Source: an uncultured Chlorobiaceae bacterium
Lineage (GTDB): Bacteria; Bacteroidota; Chlorobiia; Chlorobiales; Chlorobiaceae
Assembly: GCA_903882665.1 (NCBI GenBank)
Contig: CAIRXW010000042.1
Span: 48,748 to 112,747, forward strand
DNA length: 64,000 nt
Reading direction: 5' to 3'
Shown: positions 45,201-55,085 of the stretch, in pieces
How the letters are laid out: each line of letters opens with the position of its first letter
Numbering within the stretch: the stretch's first letter is position 1
Notes under the pieces: model-generated
The model's input: only the letters and a program-made list of their open reading frames with translations
Told to the model about the DNA's origin: nothing
Database searches by the model: none
Position numbers and translations under genes: made by a program

Positions 45201-48200
45201 GCACGACCATTCACCATTTCATAGCTGTGTATGCCAGCATCAGTGACCAATGCGGGTTGATCCGGGTAACGCTCCGCAACCTTTCGGAAAAGCTCAGGGA
45301 AAGAGTTTGCCGGCAGCGGAAGGTTTGGTCCTTTCTGCCACTCTTCAAGCAGCTTTTCTTCCTCAGGCAAGAGCAACGGAAGCTCCATCCCTTTATTATC
45401 ATGATTTTTTTCGAGAAATCGCATCCAGCCTATCAGCGAGTCAAACCAGGTATGGGCGGTATCCTCCGTATAGATTGCCGCATTGACGTACCATGTCAGA
45501 ACAATGCTGCCGTCTGCCAGCCCCTCGTGCACCAGTACAATATCCTGCGCTGGAGCATTGCGCCGCAATTCGTAGCTTACCTCGCCCGGCTCAGGAGGAG
45601 CAAAAGCGGTAAAAAAGAGATCTGCTTCGGAAGTAACCCTGACTGCCGGGTTTTCGGTGACCGCAATGTCAAAGAGAGGGTAGCGCCCCGGGTGCGTTGC
45701 ATTCGTTTGTTCAAGCCGGAAATCACCATAGATGCGTGAAAAGGGGTATCGGGAGTGCTGGAGTGCTTCGGCCAGATTTTGCTGTATTGCTTGTATCAAT
45801 GCATCAATTGAGCGCGAATTGACAACAGGGCATACCAGAGGGAGCATGTTGATAAAGTAACCAATGGTTTGCATCTCGGCAGTTGACTGGCGGGTTGATG
45901 CCGCAGTGCCCAGCAGAAATTCGGAACGTCCAGTGCGACGTTGTACTTCAAGCCCGAGAAGTGCCAGCATAAGCGCATGGAGTGTTGCCTTGTTCTGCTG
46001 TGCGATGCTGCGCAGTGCATTTGCTGTCGCAGGTTCGATACGGGTTCGGAAACAATGGCTGCGATTGCATGAGGCGGCTGAACGTGCATTTGGACGTGGT
46101 TTGTCAAGAGGCCATTCATCAAGGGCATCAGCTCTCCTTGTTATCAGGCCGCCAATGATACCTTTCCAGTAGGCGGCATCAATGCGGGCGCTTTTACTCT
46201 CAAGATATGCCGCTTCGTTTGCGGCTGACTGGTCAAATCCGGCTTCCGGCGGAGCAAGGGCGGCGCCTTTCATCAGTGCTGACAGTTCATCGATGAGTAT
46301 AGCAAGCGAAATGCCGTCTCCCAAAGCATGGTGCATGACAAACCAGAAGATAGTTTGATTCCCGTCAACGACCCTGGTGAGGCCTGCACGCCAGAGTCCC
46401 GGCTGGCTCATGGCAAAAGGTTCCGTCTGGCGACTGCTGATGTGCGTACGTGCTTCTCCAAGAGATGTGGTGACGTGCTGTTCCAGGGTTACGTCCATAT
46501 GCCCGACGACAACTCGTCGCAGGATCCCGGATTCGTCCTCACGAAAACTGGTGCGCAGGGAATCGTGTCTTGCAACCAGTTCATTCCATGCAGTTCTCCA
46601 GCCTTCCTCGGGTGACACCTCTCCGTGTACGACAAGGGTAAGGGGAATATTGAAGCCGCTGGTGTCGAACCCCGCCTGTTCGGCTGTCCAGAACTCGCGC
46701 TGGCCAACTGTCGCCTGGTCGGAGACGTTGTCGGCTTTCGGTTCAGGAGGGTGCATATCATGAACTCTTTGGGCAAAACCGGCAAGCGTCGGTTCGGCAA
46801 AAAGCTCACGGGCAGACACTTCACGGTTGAGCGATTTTTCGAGGCGTTGTACCACGGAGATTGCCAGCAAGCTGTGCCCTCCGAGCGCAAAAAAGTTGTC
46901 CTCACGATGGATAGGACTCTGTTTCAGGACGTCGGCCCATATTTCGGCAATGCAACGCTCCAGTTCACCCTGGGGCTCACTCAACCCTGATGGCAAGGGA
47001 CGATCTTTCACCAAAGCAATCAGCGCCGATCGGTCAACTTTTCCTGAAACGGTCAACGGGATTGATGGTACAGGAATTAAACCGGAAGGAATCATGGAAG
47101 AAGAGAGCCGTTTCATCAGGTACGCTTTCCAGTCAGCCATTTCAGGCATGTTCTCCCCATCAGAGAGGCGAACAATACCCCACAGACTCTTCGTTCCTCT
47201 CTCCTGTTCACAAAGGATAACAGCTGCTTGCGAGATTGCCGGATGGCCGACCAGCGCATGCTCTATTTCACCAAGTTCAATGCGGATACCATTCATCTTC
47301 ACCTGATCGTCAATGCGACCGATGATCTCAATTGTTCCATCCGTATGCCAGCGACCCAAATCACCGGTACAGTACCGACGTCCCAGCGCACTCTCCATAA
47401 AACTGGACAGCGTCAGTTCCGGGCGGTTCAGATAACCCTGACTGACACCAATTCCCCCAAGCCATATTTCGCCCGCAACACCAGGAACAAGAGGATGTCC
47501 ATCATTACCGCAGATCTGGACACTGGTATTCGGCAGCGGTCTGCCAGCCGACAGAAAACACCGTTCATTACCACTCAAGAGCCCCATTGTAGTGGTAATC
47601 GTGTTCTCGGTAGGTCCGTATGCGTTGAAATAGCGGAGTTTCGAAGCATACCGTTGTACATCGGTGTGTATTGGCGCTTCACCGCCAGTGACCAGAACAC
47701 GCAGTGACGAAGGAAGTTCTTCTCCTTCGAAGAGTCCAAGATAGGTCGGTGTGATGTCTGCCACGGTAACACGTCTCTCACGAAGGAAATCAAGAAAACG
47801 ATTTGGCGATTCAATGACGTCGTAGGGCGCCGGGCAAATCGCCGCGCCGCAGGCAAGCGGCACCCCTATGTCGGAAAGAGAGACGTCGAAAGAGGGGGAA
47901 GCGAACATCAGAGAGCGATCACTGGCTGTGAGACCCAATATCCCTGCTGCGCCGAGTACCATGTTAACGTAGCCGCGGTGACTGATCAGCGTCCCCTTCG
48001 GTTTGCCGGTAGAGCCTGAGGTATACATGATGTACGCTGTATCATCGGGGTTCCCGACGATATAGGCTCTTTGGGAGTGTTGCTGAAGAAATGATGCAGA
48101 TAACGTCTCCGGTCGAAATGCTTCGGGTCGTCCCTCAGCAAGCAGTTCCGGAACGGCAACGCCATCAAGTGCGACAAAATGTGATACTCCAGCATCGCGG

Positions 48201-51200
48201 GCCATAAAGGCAAGTCGTTCCGGTGGCAGGTCGGATGAGAGCGGCAGGTAGATTGCTCCTGATTTCCAGATGCCCAACAACGTGGCCGGAAGATGCGGAG
48301 AACGACCAGTCAGAACAGCGACAATGCTGCCGCGACAAACTCCCTGCAGCAAAAGGGCGTGGGCGATGGCGTTTGCTTCCTCATCAAGGGCCTGATAGGA
48401 GAGTGCGCCTTCAGAAGTTATTACAGCAGGGCGATCTGCCTGACCTGGCTGGTCAACAATCATTTCAAAGAGTTCGTGGAAGCGTAATGGTGGCCGCTCA
48501 ATAGTTTCTCCCTGCTCCCGCTCGGCAAGCTCTTTTTCTTCTTCCGGCAGCAGATACGGGATGGGCAGGGATGCATGTTCCGGCGTTTCAGCAAGCCAGC
48601 GTGCCCGTCTGGCCAAAGATTCCAGCCAGATTCGCGCAGTTTCTTCACTGTAGACTGCCGCATTGACCTGCCATTGCAGGAGAAGCTCACCTCCATCCAG
48701 ATTCTCATGGATAAGGATCATATCCTGTCCCGGAGAGGCATCTGTGCGTTCGTAACGTATGCTTTCTTTTGCTGTTGTCGCTCTCATGAAACGACGGTCA
48801 GCGCCCTCTTTTCGGGAAACAGGGTTTTCAGTTACAGCGATGTCGAACAACGGGTAACGCTGGGGATGACGCATGTCGGGATGGTCATTCCAGAAGGCAT
48901 GGTAAATCCGGGCAAACGGCAGACGCGCATGTTGCAGGGCATCAGCAAGGCTTTGCTGTGTGGCTTGCAGGAGGTCACCGAAAGATTGTTGCCGCCGTAG
49001 TCTGATGTGCAACGGCAGCATGTTGACGCCGTAACCGATTATTTGCGAGTCGGAAGCAGCCTCCCTGAGGGATGCGGTGGTGCCTGTGAGTATGTCGGAA
49101 CGGCTGGTACGACGCCCGGCTTCAATCGCAAGAAGGGTAAGGAACAGCGCGTGAAGGCTCGAATTATGAGCGCGGGCGAGAGCTTTCAGTCGTTCAGTTT
49201 TCTGGTAACTGAGAAGTACCTCAAGGCGATGGCTTCCAGTCGGGGTTCGTGTTGACCGCACCACATCAAGAGGCCACTCATCAAAGGCGGCAACAGGCAC
49301 CTGGTTTAACAGGCTGACCCAGTATTCAGTGTCATGGCTGGAGTCTGCCGAAGCAAGATATGACTGCTCCCGGCCAGCAAACACCACTGCGCTGTTGCAC
49401 GCAGAGGGCAAAATACCGCCAGCAAGCACTATTTCCAGCTCGCTGAAAAGGGTGCCGACCGATTGTCCGTCACCAACAGCATGGTGAAGGGCAAGCCAGA
49501 AAAAATGTTTGTTGTCGTCACGTGCTTCCACAAGACCGGCTCGCCAGAGCGGGGCGACGTTCATCGGAAGAGAAATAAGCTGACGCTGCCTGATATAAGC
49601 CAAAGCGTCATCGGTTGAGGATGCAGACGTGAATTCCAGCCCGGCTTCTATTTTCGACGAAACCCTTCGTCTCAACTGGCCGGTTTCATCATGTTCAAAA
49701 AAGGCGCGCAATCCATCATGGCGTCTCACCAGCGTTGACCAGGCGTTCTGCCAACGCTCAGTGGCAACCTCTCCTGTGACGAGGTAGTGAACAGGAATGG
49801 TGAAACTGCGAGTATCAAGCCCTGCCGATTCAGCAATCCAGAACTCTTTTTCTCCTTCCGATGCAAGATCAGTGTCGGGTGTGATCTCTTTCTGCTCCGC
49901 AATTGCGGGAGCTGATCCGATTTTTTCGACAAACGCGGCCAGTGTCGGAGCGGCAAACAGCGTTCGGGCTGAAACGGGTTGACCAAGGATTTCGGTCACA
50001 CGATGTGCCAATGTTACGGCGAGCAGACTGTTACCGCCGAGAGCAAAGAAGTTGTCGTTGCGCGCAACAGGGATGTTGAGTACCTCTGACCAGATGGCTG
50101 CGACACGTTTTTCAAAAGGATTTTGAGGCATCTTGCGAACAGCTCTCATATTCTGCTGTTTCGCATGGTTGAGCAGCGCATTCCGATCAACTTTTCCGGC
50201 AGGTGTAAACGGAATTACCGGAACCGTCATGATACTCGAAGGAATCATGTGAGCGGAGAGATGTTCGGCAAGAAATTCCGTCAGTGAAGTTTCTGCAGGC
50301 AACGTATCGTTTTCCGGCTGAACAAAAGCCTTGAGCACTTTGACGCCCGTGTCGAGCTCCTCAACAAGAACAACAGCATTTGCGACTGCCGGACTTTTGC
50401 ATAACATCTGTTCGATTTCACCAAGCTCAACCCGCTGACCGTTCAGTTTTATCTGCTGGTCAATACGGCCGGTGATTTGTATTTGCCCCTCTGCTGTCCA
50501 GCGACCATAGTCCCCTGAGCGATAGAAAATCCCATTCTGAGTGGTCATGAAGTGCTTTGCGCTTAGAGCGGGCTGGTTCAGGTATCCATGTGCAATCCCG
50601 ATACCACCAAGCCACAACTCACCCTGAGCACCGGGAGGTACCTGAGAACCATCATTATGCCGAATCGAAATTTCAGCGTTGGGCAGTGGCCGACCAACAG
50701 TCAAAGGCGTATCCGCATCGTGATTTCCAGAGATTAATCCGCCTGAAACAACAATGGTTGCTTCTGTCGGTCCGTAAAAGTTCCAGAATGCAAGCTGTCT
50801 GGCATGATGACGAACGTCACGAATGTTCGGAGCCTCTCCGCCGGTAAGCAGAATGCGCATTCCCTCGAAAGGAAGCTTTTCGCTGACGCGCAGGTAGGAT
50901 GGAGCATGGAAAGCAATGGTGACACCAAGTTCACGGTAATATGGCTTCAGTTGCCAGGGATCGTCCCGCAGTGCCTGCGATACCGGTACAAGGGCAATTC
51001 CGGTAATCAGCCCGTGTCCGAGTTCCCATAGAGAGGCATCGAAGCCAACGGTGGCCACCAGTGACATGCGGTCATCCTCCCGGACTCCTATTCTTTCTGC
51101 AACTCCAAGAATGGTATTGATATAACTGGCATGGGTCACGGGAACACCTTTCGGAGTACCAGTCGTGCCCGATGTGTAGATGATGTAGGCAATATCATCA

Positions 51201-54200
51201 GGTGAACCTTCCCTGTCCGGACGCCGCTCTGAAGGTGAACACTCCTCAGGACGGATGAGGGTGCCAATGGCATTACCGAGAACTGGCGAAATCGTGAGCC
51301 CGTCAAGAACGATGAGGTGATTCGCTCCTGCATCGGTTGCCATGAGAGCAAGTCGGGCTGCCGGGAGTTCATGCGCAAGAGGCAGATAGGTTCCGCCGGC
51401 TTTCCATATTCCCAGCACTGTTGCCGGAAGATTTTCCGGGTTTGCGGTGAGTACTCCAATGGTGTTTCCTCTTTTGACTCCTTTATGTATGAGCTCATGG
51501 GCAAAGCCATTGGCCCTGAGTTCGATATCATTAACAGTTTCGATATGGTTGCGGTGGATGATTGCCGGTCGGAGTGGATGCCGGTCAGCCAATTCTTCAA
51601 AGAATTCGTGGCTGCGTCGATCAGGGCGGGGCAGCTTTGGCCCTTGCTCCCATTGCTGCAGCAGAGCCATTTCATGAGGCAGCAATGCCGGAAGAGGCTG
51701 CCTGACCCGGTCAGGTTCTTCTGCCAGCCAGCGAGCCCATGCTGCGAACGAAGAAAGCCATGCCTGAGCGCCCTCAATAGAGCAAACATCCGGATTCCAG
51801 GTCAGTAACAGATTCAGCCCGCCACCGTTATCAGGACATGGCTCATGGCTGAACGAAAGATCGAGACCTGCAGCCGGGTGTTCAAGTTCTCCGGACAATG
51901 AGAGAGGCTCAAGGGTGAGACCAGCTTCCCGGTCAGCGGTGATCCTTGGAGGAATTGCCGTCAGGGCAATATCGAAAAGCGAGGTGCGTGAATGTGACCG
52001 AAGTTCGGGATGTCGTTGACGGAACTCGCGATAGAGCATACCAGCCGGGTATGCAGCATGCCCCACTGTTTCGGTAAGCGCAAACTGTGTGTTTTTAAGG
52101 ATCTCCGAGAAGGGGAGATCGCCCTCCTTCAAAAGAATCACAGGAAGGACGTTAACGAAGTGCCCGATTGCGCTCTCTCCTCCTGCCGGACGGATGGATA
52201 TGCCGCTGCCGACCATAATGTCATTGCATCCGCAACGTCGCCTGATCTCTGCACTGAGAATGGCGAGCAGCAGGGCGTGAAGGCCGATTCCCTGCGTTTT
52301 TGCAAGAAGAGCAAGCGTTTCAACCGTGCCCGCATCAAGCTGCTCGGCAAGTGGCGATGCGCCTTGTCCGCTGGGTAACGCAGGTCGTTGACGTTCCGTT
52401 ACGTACTCATTAAAGGCGCCGCTTCCGCGCACACCCAGAGCATCGAGCCTGTTCAGCCAGAACTGCCGGTCGTGCGTGGCCTGTTCAGAAACCAGGTACT
52501 GTTGTTCGGCAAGGCTGGCCATTGCAATGCCGTCCGGTGCGGGCGGTAACACACGGCCGCCGAGCAGGGCAAGAAAATCCTCCTGTATCAGTCTGGCCGA
52601 TGTGCCGTCAACGACGCAATGGTGGAAGACCAGCCAGACAAGCGTTTCATTCCCCTCATCGACATTGATCATGCCTCCTCTTGCCAGGGGAGGAGAGGTG
52701 AGCAGGAATCGTTCATTGGTCCAATGTGAAGCTATGTCGCGGGCATCCTCCATTGACGAGCAGTGATCCAGTCGAAGCAATGCATCAGGGGGGAGTTCAT
52801 GGGAGGCAACAGTCCGCCAGCGGAGTGTGTTGTTTTCGTCCTGATACAATGCCGTGCGCAGGGCGGCATGACGATCAAGCAGACGTATCCATGCTGATTG
52901 CCAGGCATCCGGTAGTAACGTCCGACCCCGAACACGCAGAAGACGCACAATATGGGAGGCTGACGGTGCCAGACCAATTTCCGAGGCAATCCAGAAATCC
53001 TCCTGGTCAGCAGTGGCAATATTCTCAACAGGAGTATCGCCGCTGATGCCGGATTGTTGTTGCTGCATGGAGCCAATGTGTTCGGCCAACGCTTTCACGG
53101 TCAGCGCAGTCAGCACCATCTGCACCGGAACGTTGTAGCCAAGCAGATGCAGGCGTTGACTGACGGCAATCGCAAGCAGGCTTGTTCCGCCAGCAGCAAA
53201 GAAATTATGCTCTCTCATGATCGGCCGTACAGCAAGCAGATCTTCCCATATTCCGGCTATTGCCTGTTCAAGTTTACCCTGCGGGGGGAGGCCGCCATCT
53301 TGTCTGGAAGTTTCGTTGAACAGGGAATCTGCGATATCCAGCAAGGCTTTTTGATCGACCTTGCCTGAAGAGTTGACTGGTATTGTTGACAGTACGGCAA
53401 CCTGGGCAGGAATCATGTAGGAGGGGAGTGTTTTCAGGAGAAATTCACGCCAGTCAACATGTTGTACCTGATCGGGCTCCGGATATTCCACAAAAGCAAC
53501 CATTCTGCCTTTTGCATGCATCACCCTGGCGTTTCTCACGCCGGGATAGCGCTGCAGTGTAACTTCAATCTCGTCAAGCGAGACCGATTGCCCGGAAATT
53601 TTAACGACATGGTCGGCCCGACCAAGAGACTCAAGTTCACCTTTTGTGTTCCATCGACCGAGATCGTGTGAGCGGAAAGCACGTCCATAACGAGTTTCAA
53701 CAAAAAACTCCTCAGTGAGTTGAGGCTGATTCAAATATCCGGGTGAGACGCCGGTACCGATGACATGGACCTCACCAACCTCGCCTTTCGGCACCTCATG
53801 ACCATTTTTATCAAGCAAATAGACAGCCGTATTTGCAAACGGCCGGCCACTCGGTATCGCCCCCTCTTCTTCGGGATCGACATGATGCATGCAAATAGCG
53901 CCGCAAACCTCAGTCGCTCCAAGCAGATTCCAATAGTCCACCTGTCGGGCGTAATATCTTGCATCATCAGCGTCGGGCCGCTCTCCGGCAGTAATGATAC
54001 AGCGCAGTCCTTTTGGCACGATTCTCTTCAGCAAATGCAGATATGACGGCGTAAACATAGCAATCGAAACAAGATGCCTTTCCATCTGAGTGAGCAGGTC
54101 GTCTGGATTATCGATGGTGGAACGGGATACAGGCACATAGGCCGCTCCCGAAACAAGGGGAAGGCAGAGGCCGCGAAAACCAAGAATAAAACCTGGTGAA

Positions 54201-54817
54201 GTAGAAAGCAAAATGCGATCCTTACTGGAGATTTTATGCGCAGCGATATGCCCCAGCGCCATATTCATACAGGCATCATGCTGAATCATAACCCCTTTCG
54301 GCGTGCCGGTAGACCCGGAAGTAAAGAGAATGGCCGCAAGATCGGTCATCCCCGGCTTCAGATGATCAAGGTAAGCAGGAGCTTTCCAGTCTGCCGTCAA
54401 CGCCTCTGGCCTGATGACCGCATTGCAGAGAGAGAGTGCGCCATTGGCAATGAGGGTGTCAACAAGCTCCCGGGGTGGTTCAATGCCATCAAGAACAATC
54501 AATCGCCGAATTCCGGCTTGTTCGGCCATGTTTGCCAGTCGCCGGGGGGGCAGGTCGGCGACCATAGGTACATAGACTCCTCCGGCTTTCAGGATAGCCA
54601 GAAATGCAGCAGGTAAATCTGCCGATCGATCAGTAAGGACTCCGATCATTTCCTGCGTGTCAATGCCGCGGATATGCAGTTCCATGGCAACTCTTTCTGC
54701 AGCCGCATCCAGCTCGGAATAAGTGATTATGCTGCGATCAGTAATAAGCGCAGGTGCGGATGGTTGCTTGAGCACCAAAGCCTTGAAATGCTCATGTATC
54801 TTGCGGTAATAATGCAT
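42269..54817 (-). CDS. Four-module nonribosomal peptide synthetase with C-terminal thioester reductase
   Basis: A 4182-residue NRPS with order A1-T1-C1-A2-T2-C2-A3-T3-C3-A4-T4-R. Carrier serines lie in GGTSLL (about 540), GGNSLL (about 1594), GGHSLL (about 2646) and GGDSLR (about 3711). C-domain HHxxxDG motifs are HHCVVDG (about 732), HHAVGDG (about 1779) and HHALGDG (about 2831). The reductase starts at VLLTGATGYLGSYLL (about 3817) with YVRTKQEAE as YxxxK. There is no epimerase, methyltransferase or thioesterase. By alignment to GrsA, A2 reads about DAWFLGFIV (leucine-like), A3 about DVSDVGAIT (perhaps basic), A4 about DLSTMVGAA (unassigned), and A1 lacks the Asp for the amino group. It should make a four-unit chain released as aldehyde or alcohol. 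The start ATG has TGAGGTTAC upstream. Confidence 0.95.
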   Translation of the reverse strand: MHYYRKIHEHFKALVLKQPSAPALITDRSIITYSELDAAAERVAMELHIRGIDTQEMIGVLTDRSADLPAAFLAILKAGGVYVPMVADLPPRRLANMAEQAGIRRLIVLDGIEPPRELVDTLIANGALSLCNAVIRPEALTADWKAPAYLDHLKPGMTDLAAILFTSGSTGTPKGVMIQHDACMNMALGHIAAHKISSKDRILLSTSPGFILGFRGLCLPLVSGAAYVPVSRSTIDNPDDLLTQMERHLVSIAMFTPSYLHLLKRIVPKGLRCIITAGERPDADDARYYARQVDYWNLLGATEVCGAICMHHVDPEEEGAIPSGRPFANTAVYLLDKNGHEVPKGEVGEVHVIGTGVSPGYLNQPQLTEEFFVETRYGRAFRSHDLGRWNTKGELESLGRADHVVKISGQSVSLDEIEVTLQRYPGVRNARVMHAKGRMVAFVEYPEPDQVQHVDWREFLLKTLPSYMIPAQVAVLSTIPVNSSGKVDQKALLDIADSLFNETSRQDGGLPPQGKLEQAIAGIWEDLLAVRPIMREHNFFAAGGTSLLAIAVSQRLHLLGYNVPVQMVLTALTVKALAEHIGSMQQQQSGISGDTPVENIATADQEDFWIASEIGLAPSASHIVRLLRVRGRTLLPDAWQSAWIRLLDRHAALRTALYQDENNTLRWRTVASHELPPDALLRLDHCSSMEDARDIASHWTNERFLLTSPPLARGGMINVDEGNETLVWLVFHHCVVDGTSARLIQEDFLALLGGRVLPPAPDGIAMASLAEQQYLVSEQATHDRQFWLNRLDALGVRGSGAFNEYVTERQRPALPSGQGASPLAEQLDAGTVETLALLAKTQGIGLHALLLAILSAEIRRRCGCNDIMVGSGISIRPAGGESAIGHFVNVLPVILLKEGDLPFSEILKNTQFALTETVGHAAYPAGMLYREFRQRHPELRSHSRTSLFDIALTAIPPRITADREAGLTLEPLSLSGELEHPAAGLDLSFSHEPCPDNGGGLNLLLTWNPDVCSIEGAQAWLSSFAAWARWLAEEPDRVRQPLPALLPHEMALLQQWEQGPKLPRPDRRSHEFFEELADRHPLRPAIIHRNHIETVNDIELRANGFAHELIHKGVKRGNTIGVLTANPENLPATVLGIWKAGGTYLPLAHELPAARLALMATDAGANHLIVLDGLTISPVLGNAIGTLIRPEECSPSERRPDREGSPDDIAYIIYTSGTTGTPKGVPVTHASYINTILGVAERIGVREDDRMSLVATVGFDASLWELGHGLITGIALVPVSQALRDDPWQLKPYYRELGVTIAFHAPSYLRVSEKLPFEGMRILLTGGEAPNIRDVRHHARQLAFWNFYGPTEATIVVSGGLISGNHDADTPLTVGRPLPNAEISIRHNDGSQVPPGAQGELWLGGIGIAHGYLNQPALSAKHFMTTQNGIFYRSGDYGRWTAEGQIQITGRIDQQIKLNGQRVELGEIEQMLCKSPAVANAVVLVEELDTGVKVLKAFVQPENDTLPAETSLTEFLAEHLSAHMIPSSIMTVPVIPFTPAGKVDRNALLNHAKQQNMRAVRKMPQNPFEKRVAAIWSEVLNIPVARNDNFFALGGNSLLAVTLAHRVTEILGQPVSARTLFAAPTLAAFVEKIGSAPAIAEQKEITPDTDLASEGEKEFWIAESAGLDTRSFTIPVHYLVTGEVATERWQNAWSTLVRRHDGLRAFFEHDETGQLRRRVSSKIEAGLEFTSASSTDDALAYIRQRQLISLPMNVAPLWRAGLVEARDDNKHFFWLALHHAVGDGQSVGTLFSELEIVLAGGILPSACNSAVVFAGREQSYLASADSSHDTEYWVSLLNQVPVAAFDEWPLDVVRSTRTPTGSHRLEVLLSYQKTERLKALARAHNSSLHALFLTLLAIEAGRRTSRSDILTGTTASLREAASDSQIIGYGVNMLPLHIRLRRQQSFGDLLQATQQSLADALQHARLPFARIYHAFWNDHPDMRHPQRYPLFDIAVTENPVSRKEGADRRFMRATTAKESIRYERTDASPGQDMILIHENLDGGELLLQWQVNAAVYSEETARIWLESLARRARWLAETPEHASLPIPYLLPEEEKELAEREQGETIERPPLRFHELFEMIVDQPGQADRPAVITSEGALSYQALDEEANAIAHALLLQGVCRGSIVAVLTGRSPHLPATLLGIWKSGAIYLPLSSDLPPERLAFMARDAGVSHFVALDGVAVPELLAEGRPEAFRPETLSASFLQQHSQRAYIVGNPDDTAYIMYTSGSTGKPKGTLISHRGYVNMVLGAAGILGLTASDRSLMFASPSFDVSLSDIGVPLACGAAICPAPYDVIESPNRFLDFLRERRVTVADITPTYLGLFEGEELPSSLRVLVTGGEAPIHTDVQRYASKLRYFNAYGPTENTITTTMGLLSGNERCFLSAGRPLPNTSVQICGNDGHPLVPGVAGEIWLGGIGVSQGYLNRPELTLSSFMESALGRRYCTGDLGRWHTDGTIEIIGRIDDQVKMNGIRIELGEIEHALVGHPAISQAAVILCEQERGTKSLWGIVRLSDGENMPEMADWKAYLMKRLSSSMIPSGLIPVPSIPLTVSGKVDRSALIALVKDRPLPSGLSEPQGELERCIAEIWADVLKQSPIHREDNFFALGGHSLLAISVVQRLEKSLNREVSARELFAEPTLAGFAQRVHDMHPPEPKADNVSDQATVGQREFWTAEQAGFDTSGFNIPLTLVVHGEVSPEEGWRTAWNELVARHDSLRTSFREDESGILRRVVVGHMDVTLEQHVTTSLGEARTHISSRQTEPFAMSQPGLWRAGLTRVVDGNQTIFWFVMHHALGDGISLAILIDELSALMKGAALAPPEAGFDQSAANEAAYLESKSARIDAAYWKGIIGGLITRRADALDEWPLDKPRPNARSAASCNRSHCFRTRIEPATANALRSIAQQNKATLHALMLALLGLEVQRRTGRSEFLLGTAASTRQSTAEMQTIGYFINMLPLVCPVVNSRSIDALIQAIQQNLAEALQHSRYPFSRIYGDFRLEQTNATHPGRYPLFDIAVTENPAVRVTSEADLFFTAFAPPEPGEVSYELRRNAPAQDIVLVHEGLADGSIVLTWYVNAAIYTEDTAHTWFDSLIGWMRFLEKNHDNKGMELPLLLPEEEKLLEEWQKGPNLPLPANSFPELFRKVAERYPDQPALVTDAGIHSYEMVNGRADALACALLKLGVGRGEVVGVLTERSAALPETVLAIWKAGACYLPLTADLPAERLAFMAQDTGLRIIIVLDGLSLPPELAAGHFKTLRPENIPVGAVDPPGIDKTIKADDPAYIIYTSGSTGVPKGVQLHHKGLLNLGVGEAEILGIRADDRVMQISSPSFDLWMSDLVITWSTGAALVPVRREEMNDLSGMHALLQRRGVTVATMSASYLCLFEQADFPGVRILMTVGEAPVEDDARFYATKLSYFNGYGPSECTAASAVGLILPDGTPITVGSPMPNTSISVVDECCKPLPPGVTGEILIGGTGLGVGYINCPKLTAAAFVELSGERRYKTGDLGRWLRTGELQILGRKDTQVKLHGQRVELGEIEYHLAACPGVLQAVAVVEILPDHTQVLRSFVTLDPQTETPTRTEWSTCLSGSLPSYMIPVTISRIPAIPLTPAGKVDRQALLNSVAKADECAIGTMPETKSHKPQTQPQNTIEKRVSEVWAEQLRHPIITREDNFFEIGGDSLRAIAVINRLHREFECQVNNLYEHPVLSSFALYCHPRPDHLRSIIGTLCTEYEHEHLLHAEIERERDNALRPQRSVYEARMHADLKRDLVPGHSYRHVLLTGATGYLGSYLLHELLADPAIKVTALVRSTDDQTARGRLDQVLNGYFGSEEGSSLGNNPRLHVLAGDLRHPGFLLSHREYSQLAETIDAIYHCAANVNHIGLYRDFLADNVAATRHLLALAARQKQTPADFHFVSTLSVSGSALPDEFRLFTEYDFAPEEPDENYYVRTKQEAERLVIASRQELANSCIYRVGNISFATDSTILQQNIAYNAFFRQLVAFMRLGVIPLELDASLCYVDVVAKALITLADRKVLTNEIHHIKTTRREQLASIILSSDGIADKIRGCNFSAFLKRVQEAIDEPQMESVLADTIENFGLQTGRSLLTRLHGVEIASDRTQLLLDTFGITWPEIPQAGKNALLSTAMKFLNL

Positions 54818-55085
54818 GTAACCTCAGGTGGCGTCATTTTTATCCATTCTTCTCTCTTGCTCAATTCATGCTTCTCACTGCTGCACGAACGTCTGTGTAT
54901 TTGAAGTAATCTCCGATAGCTACAGTCAATACATTTTGTATGCTTTGCCGGAACCGGTGCGATTGCAGTTAAATAAAAGTAATATAATGGTGCTCAAATA
55001 AAAAGAGGAGGATGTTGTTTGCAGTAATTTTTTTTATAATGAAGTGTTTGGAGCTTTGCCAGAACCAGGTTACCGCACAAATGCA

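Noticed and set aside
42269..54817. Many 60-170 codon plus-strand frames across the NRPS
   Set aside because: They are antisense shadows of a continuous, motif-complete NRPS reading frame.
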